From the NCBI RefSeq assembly GCF_002005225.1, contig NZ_CP019724.1:4218501-4282500 (forward strand): DNA of 64,000 nucleotides. The letters run 5' to 3'. The translations under genes were made by a program, and so were the position numbers. The notes below the pieces were generated by a model. That model saw only the letters and a program-made list of their open reading frames with translations. It ran no database searches and was not told the origin of the DNA. The DNA comes from Streptomyces pactum (GTDB taxonomy: Bacteria > Actinomycetota > Actinomycetes > Streptomycetales > Streptomycetaceae). Each line of letters opens with the position of its first letter. Within the stretch, counting starts at the first letter, position 1. Of the stretch, positions 1-7,392 are shown piece by piece.

Positions 1-155
1 TCTCCAGCGGCGAGGTCACCCGGGCCATGGCCCGCCTGGGCTTCACCTGCCACCCGGACCCCGAGGCCGCACCCGCGCCCGCGCCGGCGCCCGCCGCCAC
101 GCCGGTCGAGACCGCGTCGGCGCTGCTGGGCGGCACGCCTCCGCCGGACGCGTGA
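1..155 (+). CDS. C-terminal end of an unidentified protein (truncated by window edge)
   Basis: Only about 50 codons are present. The gene enters from outside in frame 3 and stops with TGA at 153-155. The tail begins with an ordinary-looking stretch (GEVTRAMARLGFTCHPDPE) and then becomes an Ala-Pro-rich low-complexity linker before the end. Third codon positions are almost all G or C, which supports real coding. I do not recognise the family and assign no function. Confidence 0.6.
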   Translation, partial: SSGEVTRAMARLGFTCHPDPEAAPAPAPAPAATPVETASALLGGTPPPDA

Positions 156-182
156 CGAGGACTTCTTCCACCCGGGCGTGAC

Positions 183-245
183 GAGGGCGTACGCCCACGC
201 GTGACGGAGGCCGTACGCCTCCCGTGACGGTGGGCGTGCGCCCTC
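183..245. terminator. Cruciform-like bidirectional terminator
   Basis: An outer 16-bp inverted repeat (183-198 with 230-245, one G.T-type mismatch) encloses a second hairpin (206-211 with 217-222, 5-nt loop). It lies between the end of the rightward partial gene and the end of the leftward DUF952 gene, where a shared terminator is expected. There is no T-run, as is usual in Streptomyces. The element also carries repeated CGTGACG words. Confidence 0.6.
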
Positions 246-293
246 TGCGGTGTCACGCGTCCCGCCTCCCGCCGGCCCGCCACGCCGCAGCCG

Positions 294-647
294 TCAGGAC
301 AGTCCCGCGGCCCGGCCCTCCTCGTCCCACCGGACCTCCAGCACGCGCTGCACGGCCTCGCGGTCGACGGGGCCGAACACGTGCGGGAACAAGGTGCCCT
401 CGGCGACCCCGGGCGGCGGCCCGGGTACGGCCGCCTCCCACACACACCTCGCGGTGAGCCGGTCCTCGTCGAGGAGCAGCGCCAGCAGCGGCCGGGGCGC
501 GGTGCGGTAGAAGGCGTTGACGACGGTGAGCGTGGTCTCCTCGTCGGGCGAGCAGTGGACGAACCCGTCCTCCGCGAGGGAGGCGGGCGCGTAGGGACGG
601 TCGGGATCGGCGTCCCACTCGGCGAGCGGCACCACGTGATAGATCAT
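294..647 (-). CDS. DUF952 family protein
   Basis: A 117-residue cytoplasmic protein matching DUF952 by its pattern: a start of the MIYHVVPLAEW type, then DGFVHCSPDEE with a conserved His-Cys-Ser near residue 31, and a C-terminal LFPHVFGPVDREAV block. The family has a small fold distantly related to ADP-ribosyltransferase-like proteins, and no reaction is established. Its start codon overlaps the stop of the upstream membrane-protein gene (ATGA at 644-647), so it is the last gene of the sigma/sortase operon. It may be a passenger rather than a functional partner. Confidence 0.8.
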   Translation of the reverse strand: MIYHVVPLAEWDADPDRPYAPASLAEDGFVHCSPDEETTLTVVNAFYRTAPRPLLALLLDEDRLTARCVWEAAVPGPPPGVAEGTLFPHVFGPVDREAVQRVLEVRWDEEGRAAGLS

Positions 648-1195
648 CGTCCGGTTGTAGCAGCCGCACCGCCGTACTCCGAGGGCGTGGGCACGGAGCC
701 GGGCAGGTCCGACGGCTCCATCCCGGACGCGCTCGACGGCGCCTGGCGGGAAGCGGGCGGGGTGCTCGGCGCGGCCGACGGTACCGAGTCCGGTGCGGAG
801 TCCGGTGCGGAGTGCGGCGGCGAGCCGGGCGCGGAGGACACGGACGGCTCGGGCACCGGCCCCCGCGAGGCCTCGCGCGGCGGGACCGGGCTCGGTGAGG
901 CCGCCGGCGTGGGGCCGGCGGGAGCCGGGGCCAGCGGAGCCGTCGGGCCCGCGGGGGGCACGGGGGCCGACCGGTGCAACGGCAGCGCGACGAGGGCGGC
1001 GGCGGCAGCGGTCGCCGCGGCGCCGACCGCGGCGCGGAGCAGGCGCCGGCGGGACGCCGCCCGGCGGATCGACTCGTAACGGCCCGGGGGCGGACCCAGA
1101 AAGCCGCCTCCCGGACGCAGCACGACCAGCAGCGGATCGTCGTCGTCCCGCTCGAAGTCCGGATCGTCCTGGCCGTCCTCAAGGCGTGTGGTCAA
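644..1195 (-). CDS. Single-pass membrane protein with Pro/Ser/Ala-rich extracytoplasmic tail
   Basis: A 183-residue protein. Acidic residues 1-25 are followed by a basic stretch (RRAASRRRLLR) and one hydrophobic segment (about 53-75). The remaining ~105 residues are low-complexity Pro/Ser/Ala, probably outside the membrane. The TTG start at 1195 lies inside the last codons of the sigma-factor gene (17-nt overlap), implying translational coupling. A single-pass protein coupled to an ECF sigma gene suggests an anti-sigma role, but no ZAS motif (HxxxCxxC) is visible, so that is inference only. An alternative is an envelope accessory protein of the sortase locus. Confidence 0.7.
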   Translation of the reverse strand: MTTRLEDGQDDPDFERDDDDPLLVVLRPGGGFLGPPPGRYESIRRAASRRRLLRAAVGAAATAAAAALVALPLHRSAPVPPAGPTAPLAPAPAGPTPAASPSPVPPREASRGPVPEPSVSSAPGSPPHSAPDSAPDSVPSAAPSTPPASRQAPSSASGMEPSDLPGSVPTPSEYGGAAATTGR

Positions 1196-1670
1196 GGCTT
1201 CTCCTCAGATGGACGCGGAGCAGTTCGCGGGCCGCGTGGAGATCGGCCTTGACGGTTCCCTCCTTGCGCCCGGTCAGCGCGGACACCTCCCGGATCGGCA
1301 TGTCAGCGTAGTAGTGGAGCAGGATCGGCACGCGCAGTCGCTCCGGCAGGGACTGCACCAGCAGCCGCACCGAGGGGTCGGCCTGCTCCGCGTGCGGACG
1401 CACGGCGACCTCCGCGGTGACCCGCCGCACCGCCCGGCGTTCTCGCTCCAGTTGGCGCCAGTGGTCGCGGACGAGGTTGGCGGCGGTGACGTAGAGGAAG
1501 CCGCGGGGCTCCTCAACGGACGTCCAGCGGGCCCAGAGCCGGGTGAACGCCTCCGAGGCGATCTCGTGGGCCGTCTCGTCGTCGTCGACGAGCCGGCGGC
1601 ACCAGCCGGCGAGGCGCGGATACAGGGCGGCGAACAGCTCGGACGCCGCCCTGTCACGGGACCGTTTCAA
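1179..1670 (-). CDS. ECF-type RNA polymerase sigma factor
   Basis: A 163-residue sigma-70 family factor with regions 2 and 4 only. Region 2 runs about 8-75 (FAALYPRLAGWCRRLV, then DHWRQLERERR). Region 4 runs about 100-155 (LPERLRVPILLHYYADMPIREVSA, with GTVKADLHAARELL as the recognition helix). I chose the TTG at 1670 because GGAGAG lies 5 nt upstream. A longer frame runs far upstream but crosses the sortase gene and is not credible. Downstream genes overlap it, and the sortase and surface protein lie just upstream. An ECF-like promoter precedes the first gene of the operon, so autoregulation is plausible. Confidence 0.85.
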   Translation of the reverse strand: MKRSRDRAASELFAALYPRLAGWCRRLVDDDETAHEIASEAFTRLWARWTSVEEPRGFLYVTAANLVRDHWRQLERERRAVRRVTAEVAVRPHAEQADPSVRLLVQSLPERLRVPILLHYYADMPIREVSALTGRKEGTVKADLHAARELLRVHLRRSLDHTP

Positions 1671-1711
1671 CGCTCTCCATGGTCGTGGGGGTGTGCGGTG
1701 CGGTCGATCGG

Positions 1712-2419
1712 TCAGGAGGCCGCGGGGCTCGACCCGTTCGGGACCGCGCCCGTGGTCGCCCCCTCGCTCTCCCCTGTGTTCGCCCCCGTGTCGGCCCCCG
1801 TGTCGGCCCCCGTGGTCGCGCTCAGCTTCGCGAAGGCGATCACGTTGTCCCGGTACTCCTCGCCGACCCGCGGGCCGCCGCAGGTGATGAGCCGCAGCTC
1901 CGGGCCGGCCACGTCCCCGTAGACGTCGTCCGTCGGGAAGTCGGCCTTCGCCACCGTCCGTACGGCGGTGACCGTGAACCGTGCCGCCGTGCCGTTCTCC
2001 AGGCGCGCCTCGATCCGGTCGCCCCGGTGCAGCCGTGCGAGGTGCCGGAAGACCCCGTCGCCGTGGGAGCCCACCGTGACGTGTCCGAGCACGACCGACG
2101 GTCCCACCCGACCCGGCGTCGGCGAGTGCCGGTACCAGCCGGCGCGGTCGTCGTCCGTGACCGGCGGGACCTCCACCGTGCCGTCCGACGCCAGCCCCAG
2201 TTGCATCACCGGGGTGTCGACCCCGATGGCCGGGATGCGCAGGCCGACCGGGACCGAACGCTCCAGGGGCGGCGCCGGCCGCGCGGAGGCGGGCGCCGGC
2301 GGTGCCGCGGCCGTGGAGTGTGCGGGCGCCGTCTCGTCGCTCCCGAGGCCGCCGCCGCAGCCCACGAGGAGCGCGGCCAGCGCGGCGGTGGCGAGGGCGC
2401 GCCCGGAGAACGGGGTCAT
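1712..2419 (-). CDS. Class F sortase, lipoprotein form
   Basis: A 235-residue sortase. Residues 1-24 form a lipoprotein signal with lipobox LLVGC (Cys21), followed by a Pro/Ala linker. The catalytic triad is visible: His113 (VLGHVTVG), Cys180 (LITCGG) and Arg190 (EEYRDNVIAFAKL). Class F sortases are the actinobacterial group that acts on envelope proteins. The C-terminal tail carries repeats of the TGADTGANTG type. The start overlaps the stop of the upstream gene by ATGA (2416-2419), which links it to the probable substrate encoded there. Confidence 0.88.
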   Translation of the reverse strand: MTPFSGRALATAALAALLVGCGGGLGSDETAPAHSTAAAPPAPASARPAPPLERSVPVGLRIPAIGVDTPVMQLGLASDGTVEVPPVTDDDRAGWYRHSPTPGRVGPSVVLGHVTVGSHGDGVFRHLARLHRGDRIEARLENGTAARFTVTAVRTVAKADFPTDDVYGDVAGPELRLITCGGPRVGEEYRDNVIAFAKLSATTGADTGADTGANTGESEGATTGAVPNGSSPAAS

Positions 2420-2793
2420 GCCCCGGTCGCCGCCCGCCGGCGACGTACGGCGAAGAGGACCGCGCCGCCCGCGGCGAGCACCGCACCGGCGCCCGCGCCG
2501 ATGAGGCCCTCGTCGGTCCCGGAGGACCCGGGCGCCGCCACTCCGGTGTCCGGCGCGCCCTCGGGCACCGTGGAGACCTGGCCGTCGGCCGGTGCCTGGG
2601 ACGGTTCGGCCGCCGGAGCCGGGGAGCTGACGGAGGGCGACGGGACCTCGCTCGGCGCGGTGCCGGGGCTGGGGGCGCCGGCGGCCGGGGGCGTGGAGGG
2701 GACCGGGGTCGGGTCGTCGGCGAACGCGGGCGCGGTGCCCGCCAGTACGGCGGTGCAGGCCAGTGCCACGGCACTGAGGATGGTTCGGCGCAT
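2416..2793 (-). CDS. Secreted, C-terminally anchored surface protein; probable sortase substrate
   Basis: A 125-residue protein with a Sec signal peptide (1-25, cleavage near APAFA-DD), a long Pro/Ser/Ala wall-spanning region, then GAPDTGV, a hydrophobic segment (about 96-116) and a terminal RRRR cluster. This is the layout of a sortase cell-wall-sorting signal, with PDTG in place of canonical LPxTG. It is the first gene of the operon, immediately before the class F sortase. The ATG at 2793 places the signal peptide correctly; a longer frame to 2925 runs into the promoter. Confidence 0.78.
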   Translation of the reverse strand: MRRTILSAVALACTAVLAGTAPAFADDPTPVPSTPPAAGAPSPGTAPSEVPSPSVSSPAPAAEPSQAPADGQVSTVPEGAPDTGVAAPGSSGTDEGLIGAGAGAVLAAGGAVLFAVRRRRAATGA

Positions 2794-2886
2794 CGGGCCG
2801 CTCTCTCTCGTCGGTCGGGTGGTTCGGGTGGGTCGGGCCGGCCCGGGCGGGTGCCGCTCGGGGTGCGGGCGTGGACCGGTCGGAGA

Positions 2887-2915
2887 GACGAGGCAGCGAC
2901 CGACCGGGTTGTAAA
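2887..2915 (-). promoter_or_regulatory. Candidate ECF-type promoter of the sortase/sigma operon
   Basis: Read on the minus strand, TTTACAACCC (AAC at 2910-2908) is followed after 17 nt by CGTC (2890-2887). AAC and CGTC at this spacing are the typical -35 and -10 elements of ECF sigma promoters. It lies about 95 bp upstream of the surface-protein start. The ECF-type sigma encoded in the same operon is the obvious candidate to use it. Confidence 0.5.
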
Positions 2916-3011
2916 GGGATGGCAAAGTCGCCGTCGGTCGTGCCCGCGCCCGCTTCTTACGGACCGGTGACGTGCCGGTCGCGGCGCCCGGCCCGCCCGC
3001 CCCCGCGGACC

Positions 3012-3017
3012 TAGCGT
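3012..3017 (+). promoter_or_regulatory. -10 element for a leaderless transcript (epimerase)
   Basis: TAGCGT is separated from the ATG at 3024 by only 6 nt, so transcription would begin at or within a base or two of the start codon. No ribosome-binding site fits between them. Confidence 0.5.
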
Positions 3018-3023
3018 GGCCCT

Positions 3024-4025
3024 ATGCGCGTACTGGTCACCGGCGGTGCCGGGTTCATCGGGTCCCATGTCGTGGAGGAACTGCGGGCGCACGGCCACGA
3101 GCCGGTCGGCTTCGACGTCCGGGAGGACCCCGGCGCCGACGTGCGCGACCCCGCGGCCGTCGCCCGGGCGCTGGCCGGGGTCGACGCCGTGTGCCACCAG
3201 GCGGCGATGGTGGGGCTGGGCGACGGCTTCGCCGACGCGGTCCAGTACGTCTCGCGCAACGACCTCGGCACCGCCGTGCTGCTGGCCGCCATGGCGGAGG
3301 CGGGCGTACGGCGGCTCGTGCTGGCCGGGTCGATGGTCGTGTACGGGGAGGGGCGCTACGCGTGCGGCCGGCACGGCGTGGTGCGGCCCGGCCCGCGTGC
3401 CGTCGCCGACCTGGACGCGGGCCGGTTCGAGCCCGCGTGCCCGGTGTGCGGCGATGAACTGTCCCCCGGGCTGGTGGACGAGGACGCCCCGGCCGACCCG
3501 CGCAACGTGTACGCGACCACCAAGCTGGCCCAGGAGCATCTGGCCGCCGCCTGGGCCCGGGCGACCGGTGCGACGGCGGTGTCGCTTCGCTACCACAACG
3601 TGTACGGGCCCCGGATGCCCCGCGACACCCCGTACGCCGGTGTCGCCTCCTTCTTCCGTTCCGCGCTCGCCCGCGGCGAGGCCCCTCGCGTCTTCGAGGA
3701 CGGCCGCCAGCGCCGGGACTTCGTGCACGTACGGGACGTGGCCGCGGCCAACGTCGCCGCGCTGGAGGCCGTCCCGCCCGCCGGGACGCTCACCGCGTAC
3801 AACACCGGCAGCGGTGAGCCGCGCACGGTGGGAGAGATGGCCGCCGCCCTGGCCGCCGCGTACGGCGGACCCGAGCCCGTCGTCACCGGCGAGTACCGCC
3901 TCGGCGACGTCCGGCACATCACCGCCGACTCGTCGCGGCTGCGGACCGGCCTGGGATGGCGGCCACGGGTGGGATTCGCGGAGGGGATGCGGGAGTTCGC
4001 ACGGGCGGGCCTGCGCGGGAGGTGA
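3024..4025 (+). CDS. NAD-dependent sugar-nucleotide epimerase/dehydratase (dTDP-L-rhamnose 4-epimerase-like)
   Basis: A 333-residue extended short-chain dehydrogenase. The Rossmann motif TGGAGFIGS is at residues 7-15, and the catalytic Ser/Tyr/Lys set is seen in LAGSMVVYG and YATTKLAQEH (YxxxK). RYHNVYGPRMP is the usual substrate-side motif. A CPVCG pair (about 147-151) sits in an insertion before EDAPADP, a feature of epimerases annotated as dTDP-L-rhamnose 4-epimerases. The true sugar substrate is inferred. The start follows a -10 box directly. The gene stands alone, convergent with the kinase gene. Confidence 0.85.
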   Translation: MRVLVTGGAGFIGSHVVEELRAHGHEPVGFDVREDPGADVRDPAAVARALAGVDAVCHQAAMVGLGDGFADAVQYVSRNDLGTAVLLAAMAEAGVRRLVLAGSMVVYGEGRYACGRHGVVRPGPRAVADLDAGRFEPACPVCGDELSPGLVDEDAPADPRNVYATTKLAQEHLAAAWARATGATAVSLRYHNVYGPRMPRDTPYAGVASFFRSALARGEAPRVFEDGRQRRDFVHVRDVAAANVAALEAVPPAGTLTAYNTGSGEPRTVGEMAAALAAAYGGPEPVVTGEYRLGDVRHITADSSRLRTGLGWRPRVGFAEGMREFARAGLRGR

Positions 4026-4048
4026 CCGCGGGAGCGGCCCCGGAGCCC

Positions 4049-5161
4049 TCAGGCGTCCGCCAGTGGCAGGGTCACCTCGAAGCGGCAGCCGCCCGGGATG
4101 TTGCGTACGGTGGTTCGGCCGCGGTGGGCCTCCACGATGCCCCGCACGATGGCGAGTCCCAGGCCCGCGCCGGCCGGGGGTGTACGGGCGTGGGTGCCGC
4201 GCCAGCCGGTGTCGAAGACGCGCGGCAGGTCCTCCTCGGGGATGCCGCCGCAGCCGTCGGTGACGGAGAGCACCACACCTTCGGGCGAGGGCACGGCGGC
4301 GACCGCGACCGTGCCGTCGGCGGGGGTGCGGCGGATCGCGTTGACCAGCAGGTTGCCCAGGACGCGGCTCATCTCCTTGCCGTCGACCTCGACCGGGACC
4401 GCCGCCACGGTGTCGCCGACCAGCCGTACGCCGTGCTCGCGCGCGAGCGGGTCCGCGCCCGCGAGGGCGTCGCCGACCAGGTCGTAGAGCGAGATCCGGG
4501 CCGGGGCGAGGGGGAGGGTGCCGGCGTGGATACGGGAGAGTTCGAAGAGGTCGCCGACCATGCCGTCGAGGCGTTCCACCTCGGTGCGGATCTGCCTCAG
4601 GTAGCGGTCGGGGTCGGCGGCGACGCCGTCCTCCAGGGCCTCGGACATGGCGCGCAGGCCGGCCAGCGGCGTCCGCAGGTCGTGCGAGATCCAGGCGACC
4701 AGTTCCCGCCGGGAGGTCTCCAGGGCGCGTTCGCGTTCCCGGGACTCGGTGAGCCGGGCGCTGGTGGCCGCCAGCTCGCGGCTGAGCGCGTCCAGTTCGG
4801 CGGTCGCGGGGATCGTGGGGGCCGCGTATCCGCCGTCGTCGCCGAAGGAGCGGGCGGCGGCGGTCAGTTCGCGGCTGCGCGCGACGACCCAGCGGCCCAG
4901 CAGCAGCGCGGTGGCCAGGGAGACGACGGCCGCCATCGCCACGACGGTCGTGACGACGGACAGGTCGTGCGGGGACAGGAACATCGCCCAGGCGACCGCG
5001 AGGGTGCCCGCGAGCATCGCGAGGACCGCGACCGCCGCCACCACCGCGAGCGACGCGGTCAGCGAACGCCGCCGGATCAGCCGCAGCACGCCCGCCCCCA
5101 CCAGGCCGGTGGCGGCGGCGCCGGCGAAGGCGTAGAGCGCGATGAGGAGGGTGTCGGACAT
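4049..5161 (-). CDS. Sensor histidine kinase
   Basis: A 370-residue membrane sensor kinase. Three hydrophobic segments (about 5-27, 38-62, 69-92) lead to a HAMP-like linker. The HisKA domain has the phosphoacceptor His160 (WISHDLRTPLAG), and the ATPase domain has an N-box (NLLVNAIRR, about 268), a G1 box (DGCGGI) and GAGLGLAI. The extracytoplasmic part is too short for a classic sensing domain, so sensing is probably within the membrane. The ATG at 5161 follows the regulator's stop after 2 nt, so the pair is one operon. It autophosphorylates and passes phosphate to the regulator upstream. Confidence 0.9.
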   Translation of the reverse strand: MSDTLLIALYAFAGAAATGLVGAGVLRLIRRRSLTASLAVVAAVAVLAMLAGTLAVAWAMFLSPHDLSVVTTVVAMAAVVSLATALLLGRWVVARSRELTAAARSFGDDGGYAAPTIPATAELDALSRELAATSARLTESRERERALETSRRELVAWISHDLRTPLAGLRAMSEALEDGVAADPDRYLRQIRTEVERLDGMVGDLFELSRIHAGTLPLAPARISLYDLVGDALAGADPLAREHGVRLVGDTVAAVPVEVDGKEMSRVLGNLLVNAIRRTPADGTVAVAAVPSPEGVVLSVTDGCGGIPEEDLPRVFDTGWRGTHARTPPAGAGLGLAIVRGIVEAHRGRTTVRNIPGGCRFEVTLPLADA

Positions 5162-5163
5162 GA

Positions 5164-5937
5164 TCAGTCCGCCTCCCGCCCGGCGGCGTCGAAGCGGTAG
5201 CCCACGCCCCACACGGTCTGGATCAGCCGGGGCCGGGCCGGGTCGTCCTCGACCTTGCCGCGCAGCCGGCGGACGTGGACGGTGACGGTGGACAGGTCGC
5301 CGAAGTCCCAGCCCCACACCCGGTGCATCAGTTCCTCCCTGGAGAACGCCCGCCCCGGGTGCCACAGGAAGAAGGCGAGCAGGTCGAACTCGCGGAGCGT
5401 GAGGGCGAGTTCGGCGCCGTCCTTGGTGGCCCGCCGGGCGGCGGGGTCGACGGTCAGGCCCGCCGCGGCCGGCGGCCGCTCCGCGGCGGCGGGCCGGGTG
5501 CGGCGCAGTACGGACTCCACCCGCAGGACCAGCTCCCGCGGACTGAACGGCTTGGTCACGTAGTCGTCGGCGCCGACCTCCAGGCCGAGGACGCGGTCCT
5601 CCTCGTCACCGCGGGCGGTCAGCATGATGACCGGCATGACCGGCACGGGACCGCGGCCGCGCAGCCGCCGGCACACCTCCAGACCGTCCATGCCGGGCAG
5701 CATCAGGTCCAGCACCACGAGGTCCGGCCGGTGCGCGGCGGCCCGGGTGAGCGCGGTGGGCCCGTCGTCGGCCCGGTCGACGACGTAACCGGCGCGGTCC
5801 AGATAGCCGGCGACGACCTCCGCGACCGTGGGGTCGTCGTCGACGACCAGGACCCGGGCGGACCCGGCAGGGGACCGGTTCGGGGACGCGTCGGGGACCG
5901 CGTCCGCGCGAACGGGCTCGTAGGGCTGCTGCTGCAT
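5164..5937 (-). CDS. OmpR/PhoB-family response regulator
   Basis: A 257-residue two-component regulator. The receiver domain (about 28-142) has the acidic pocket VVDDD, phosphoacceptor Asp77 (VVLDLMLPGMDG) and Lys129 (YVTKPFS). The winged-helix domain (about 160-252) has LTLREFDLLAFFLWHPG and the recognition helix VTVHVRRLRGKVE. The ATG at 5937 gives a 27-residue N-terminal tail; an internal start is possible. It is cotranscribed with the kinase and divergent from the glycosyltransferase at 6062, so that intergenic region may be a target. The signal sensed is unknown. Confidence 0.9.
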   Translation of the reverse strand: MQQQPYEPVRADAVPDASPNRSPAGSARVLVVDDDPTVAEVVAGYLDRAGYVVDRADDGPTALTRAAAHRPDLVVLDLMLPGMDGLEVCRRLRGRGPVPVMPVIMLTARGDEEDRVLGLEVGADDYVTKPFSPRELVLRVESVLRRTRPAAAERPPAAAGLTVDPAARRATKDGAELALTLREFDLLAFFLWHPGRAFSREELMHRVWGWDFGDLSTVTVHVRRLRGKVEDDPARPRLIQTVWGVGYRFDAAGREAD

Positions 5938-6048
5938 GCGGCCAGCCTCGCACCGCGCCGGCGCCGGCGTCGCCCCCGAGGGGCGGCCGAGCCCGCGACG
6001 TCCGTGTTTCGTAAGGAGCGGGAGTCCGGTTCGCCCGATTTCGGTTCG

Positions 6049-6054
6049 TAGGGT
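6049..6054 (+). promoter_or_regulatory. -10 element for a leaderless transcript (glycosyltransferase operon)
   Basis: TAGGGT ends 7 nt before the GTG at 6062. This is the -10-to-start-codon spacing of a leaderless mRNA, and it supports the choice of GTG over in-frame codons further upstream. Confidence 0.45.
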
Positions 6055-6061
6055 GAGAGCC

Positions 6062-6760
6062 GTGACCATCTCGCCCGCTCCGGACGTCGACATCGTGCTC
6101 CCCTGCCTGAACGAGGCCGGGGCCCTCCCCTGGGTCCTGGCCCGCGTCCCGCCCGGGTGGCGCGCGCTCGTCGTCGACAACGGCTCCACCGACGGCTCGG
6201 CGGACCTCGCCCGCGGCCTCGGCGCCACGGTCGTGACCGAACCGCGCCGCGGCTTCGGCGCCGCCTGCCACGCCGGGCTGACCGCCGCCACCGCCGACAT
6301 CGTCTGCTTCTGCGACTGCGACGCCTCCCTCGACCCGGCCCTGCTGACGCCCTTCGTCCGGGAGATCCGCGCCGGCACGGCCGACCTGGTGCTCGGCCGC
6401 AGGCGCCCGCAGGGCCGGCGCGCGTGGCCCGTGCACGCCCGCGCGGGCAATCTCGCCCTCGCCCGGATGCTGCGCCGCCGCACCGGCCTCGGCCTGCACG
6501 ACCTCGGCCCGCTGCGCGCCGCCCGCCGCGAGCCGCTGCTCGGTCTCGGCCTCACCGACCGGCGCAGCGGCTACCCGCTCCAGATGGTGGTGCGCGCCGC
6601 CGACGCGGGCTGGCGGATCACCGAGCACGACGTCCCCTACCTGCCCCGCACGGGCGCCTCGAAGGTGACCGGGACCTGGCGCGGCACCTGGCACGCGGTA
6701 CGGGACATGCGCCGCGTCCTCGCCGAAGCGCCGGCCGTCTCCGAAGGGAGCCCCAGGTGA
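6062..6760 (+). CDS. Family 2 glycosyltransferase
   Basis: A 232-residue cytoplasmic GT-A enzyme. It has VDIVLPCLNEAGAL (nucleotide-sugar entry), VVDNGSTDGS, and a metal-binding acidic motif CDCDASLD (about 84-91) with the Asp-x-Asp pattern. SGYPLQMVVRAADAGWRITEHDVPY is the conserved acceptor-side block of dolichol-phosphate-mannose-synthase-like proteins. No membrane segment follows. The next gene starts inside its stop (GTGA), so it leads a three-gene operon with a DUF2064 protein and a methyltransferase. Donor and acceptor are not determined. Confidence 0.85.
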   Translation: MTISPAPDVDIVLPCLNEAGALPWVLARVPPGWRALVVDNGSTDGSADLARGLGATVVTEPRRGFGAACHAGLTAATADIVCFCDCDASLDPALLTPFVREIRAGTADLVLGRRRPQGRRAWPVHARAGNLALARMLRRRTGLGLHDLGPLRAARREPLLGLGLTDRRSGYPLQMVVRAADAGWRITEHDVPYLPRTGASKVTGTWRGTWHAVRDMRRVLAEAPAVSEGSPR

Positions 6761-7392
6761 GTACGACCACCCTCCTCGTCATCGCCAAGGAGCCACGCCC
6801 CGGCCGGGTCAAGACCCGGCTCACCCCGCCCTTCACCCGGGTGGAGGCCGCCGAGCTCGCCGAGGCCGCCCTCGCCGACACGCTGCGGGCCGTGGCCGCG
6901 ACGCCCGCGCGGCGCCGCGTCCTGGTGCTCGACGGCGCCCCCGGCCCCTGGCTGCCGCCCGGCTTCGACGTCGTACCGCAGTGCGCGGGCGGTCTCGACG
7001 AACGGCTCGCGGACGCCTTCGCCGGGTGTCCGGGGCCGGCCCTGCTGATCGGGATGGACACCCCGCAGGTGACGCCGGAGCTGCTCACCGTGGACTTCGC
7101 CGACTGCGACGCCTGCTTCGGCCCGGCCGAGGACGGCGGCTTCTGGGCGCTGGGCCTGGTTCGCCCCGACCCCGCGCTGGTGCGGGGCGTGCCCATGTCG
7201 ACGCCGGTGACGGGGGCCGCACAGCGGGCGCGGCTCCTCGCGGCGGGGCTGCGGGTGCGCGACCTGCCGCGCCTGCGCGACGTCGACACCGCCGCCGACG
7301 CGTCGGCCGTCGCCGCCCTGGCCCCGCAGGGCCGCTTCGCCACCCGGCTGGCCGCGTGCCCGGCGGTCACGGACCGGCGGGCCGACCGGTGA
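6757..7392 (+). CDS. DUF2064 / TIGR04282-type glycosyltransferase-like protein
   Basis: A 211-residue protein beginning LLVIAKEPRPGRVKTRL, the signature of the DUF2064 family, whose fold is that of nucleotidyl/glycosyl transferases. GMDTPQVTPELL and FGPAEDGGFWALGL are the other conserved blocks. The family often accompanies glycosyltransferases as here, and its reaction is not established. GTG overlaps the previous stop (GTGA), and the next gene starts within its own stop in the same way, so the three genes are translationally coupled. Confidence 0.85.
   Translation: MSTTTLLVIAKEPRPGRVKTRLTPPFTRVEAAELAEAALADTLRAVAATPARRRVLVLDGAPGPWLPPGFDVVPQCAGGLDERLADAFAGCPGPALLIGMDTPQVTPELLTVDFADCDACFGPAEDGGFWALGLVRPDPALVRGVPMSTPVTGAAQRARLLAAGLRVRDLPRLRDVDTAADASAVAALAPQGRFATRLAACPAVTDRRADR

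Noticed and set aside
1179..3917. Open frame of over 900 codons on the minus strand
   Set aside because: Only the last 163 codons look like a protein (sigma factor). The rest is Arg/Pro-rich antisense of the sortase, surface-protein and epimerase genes.
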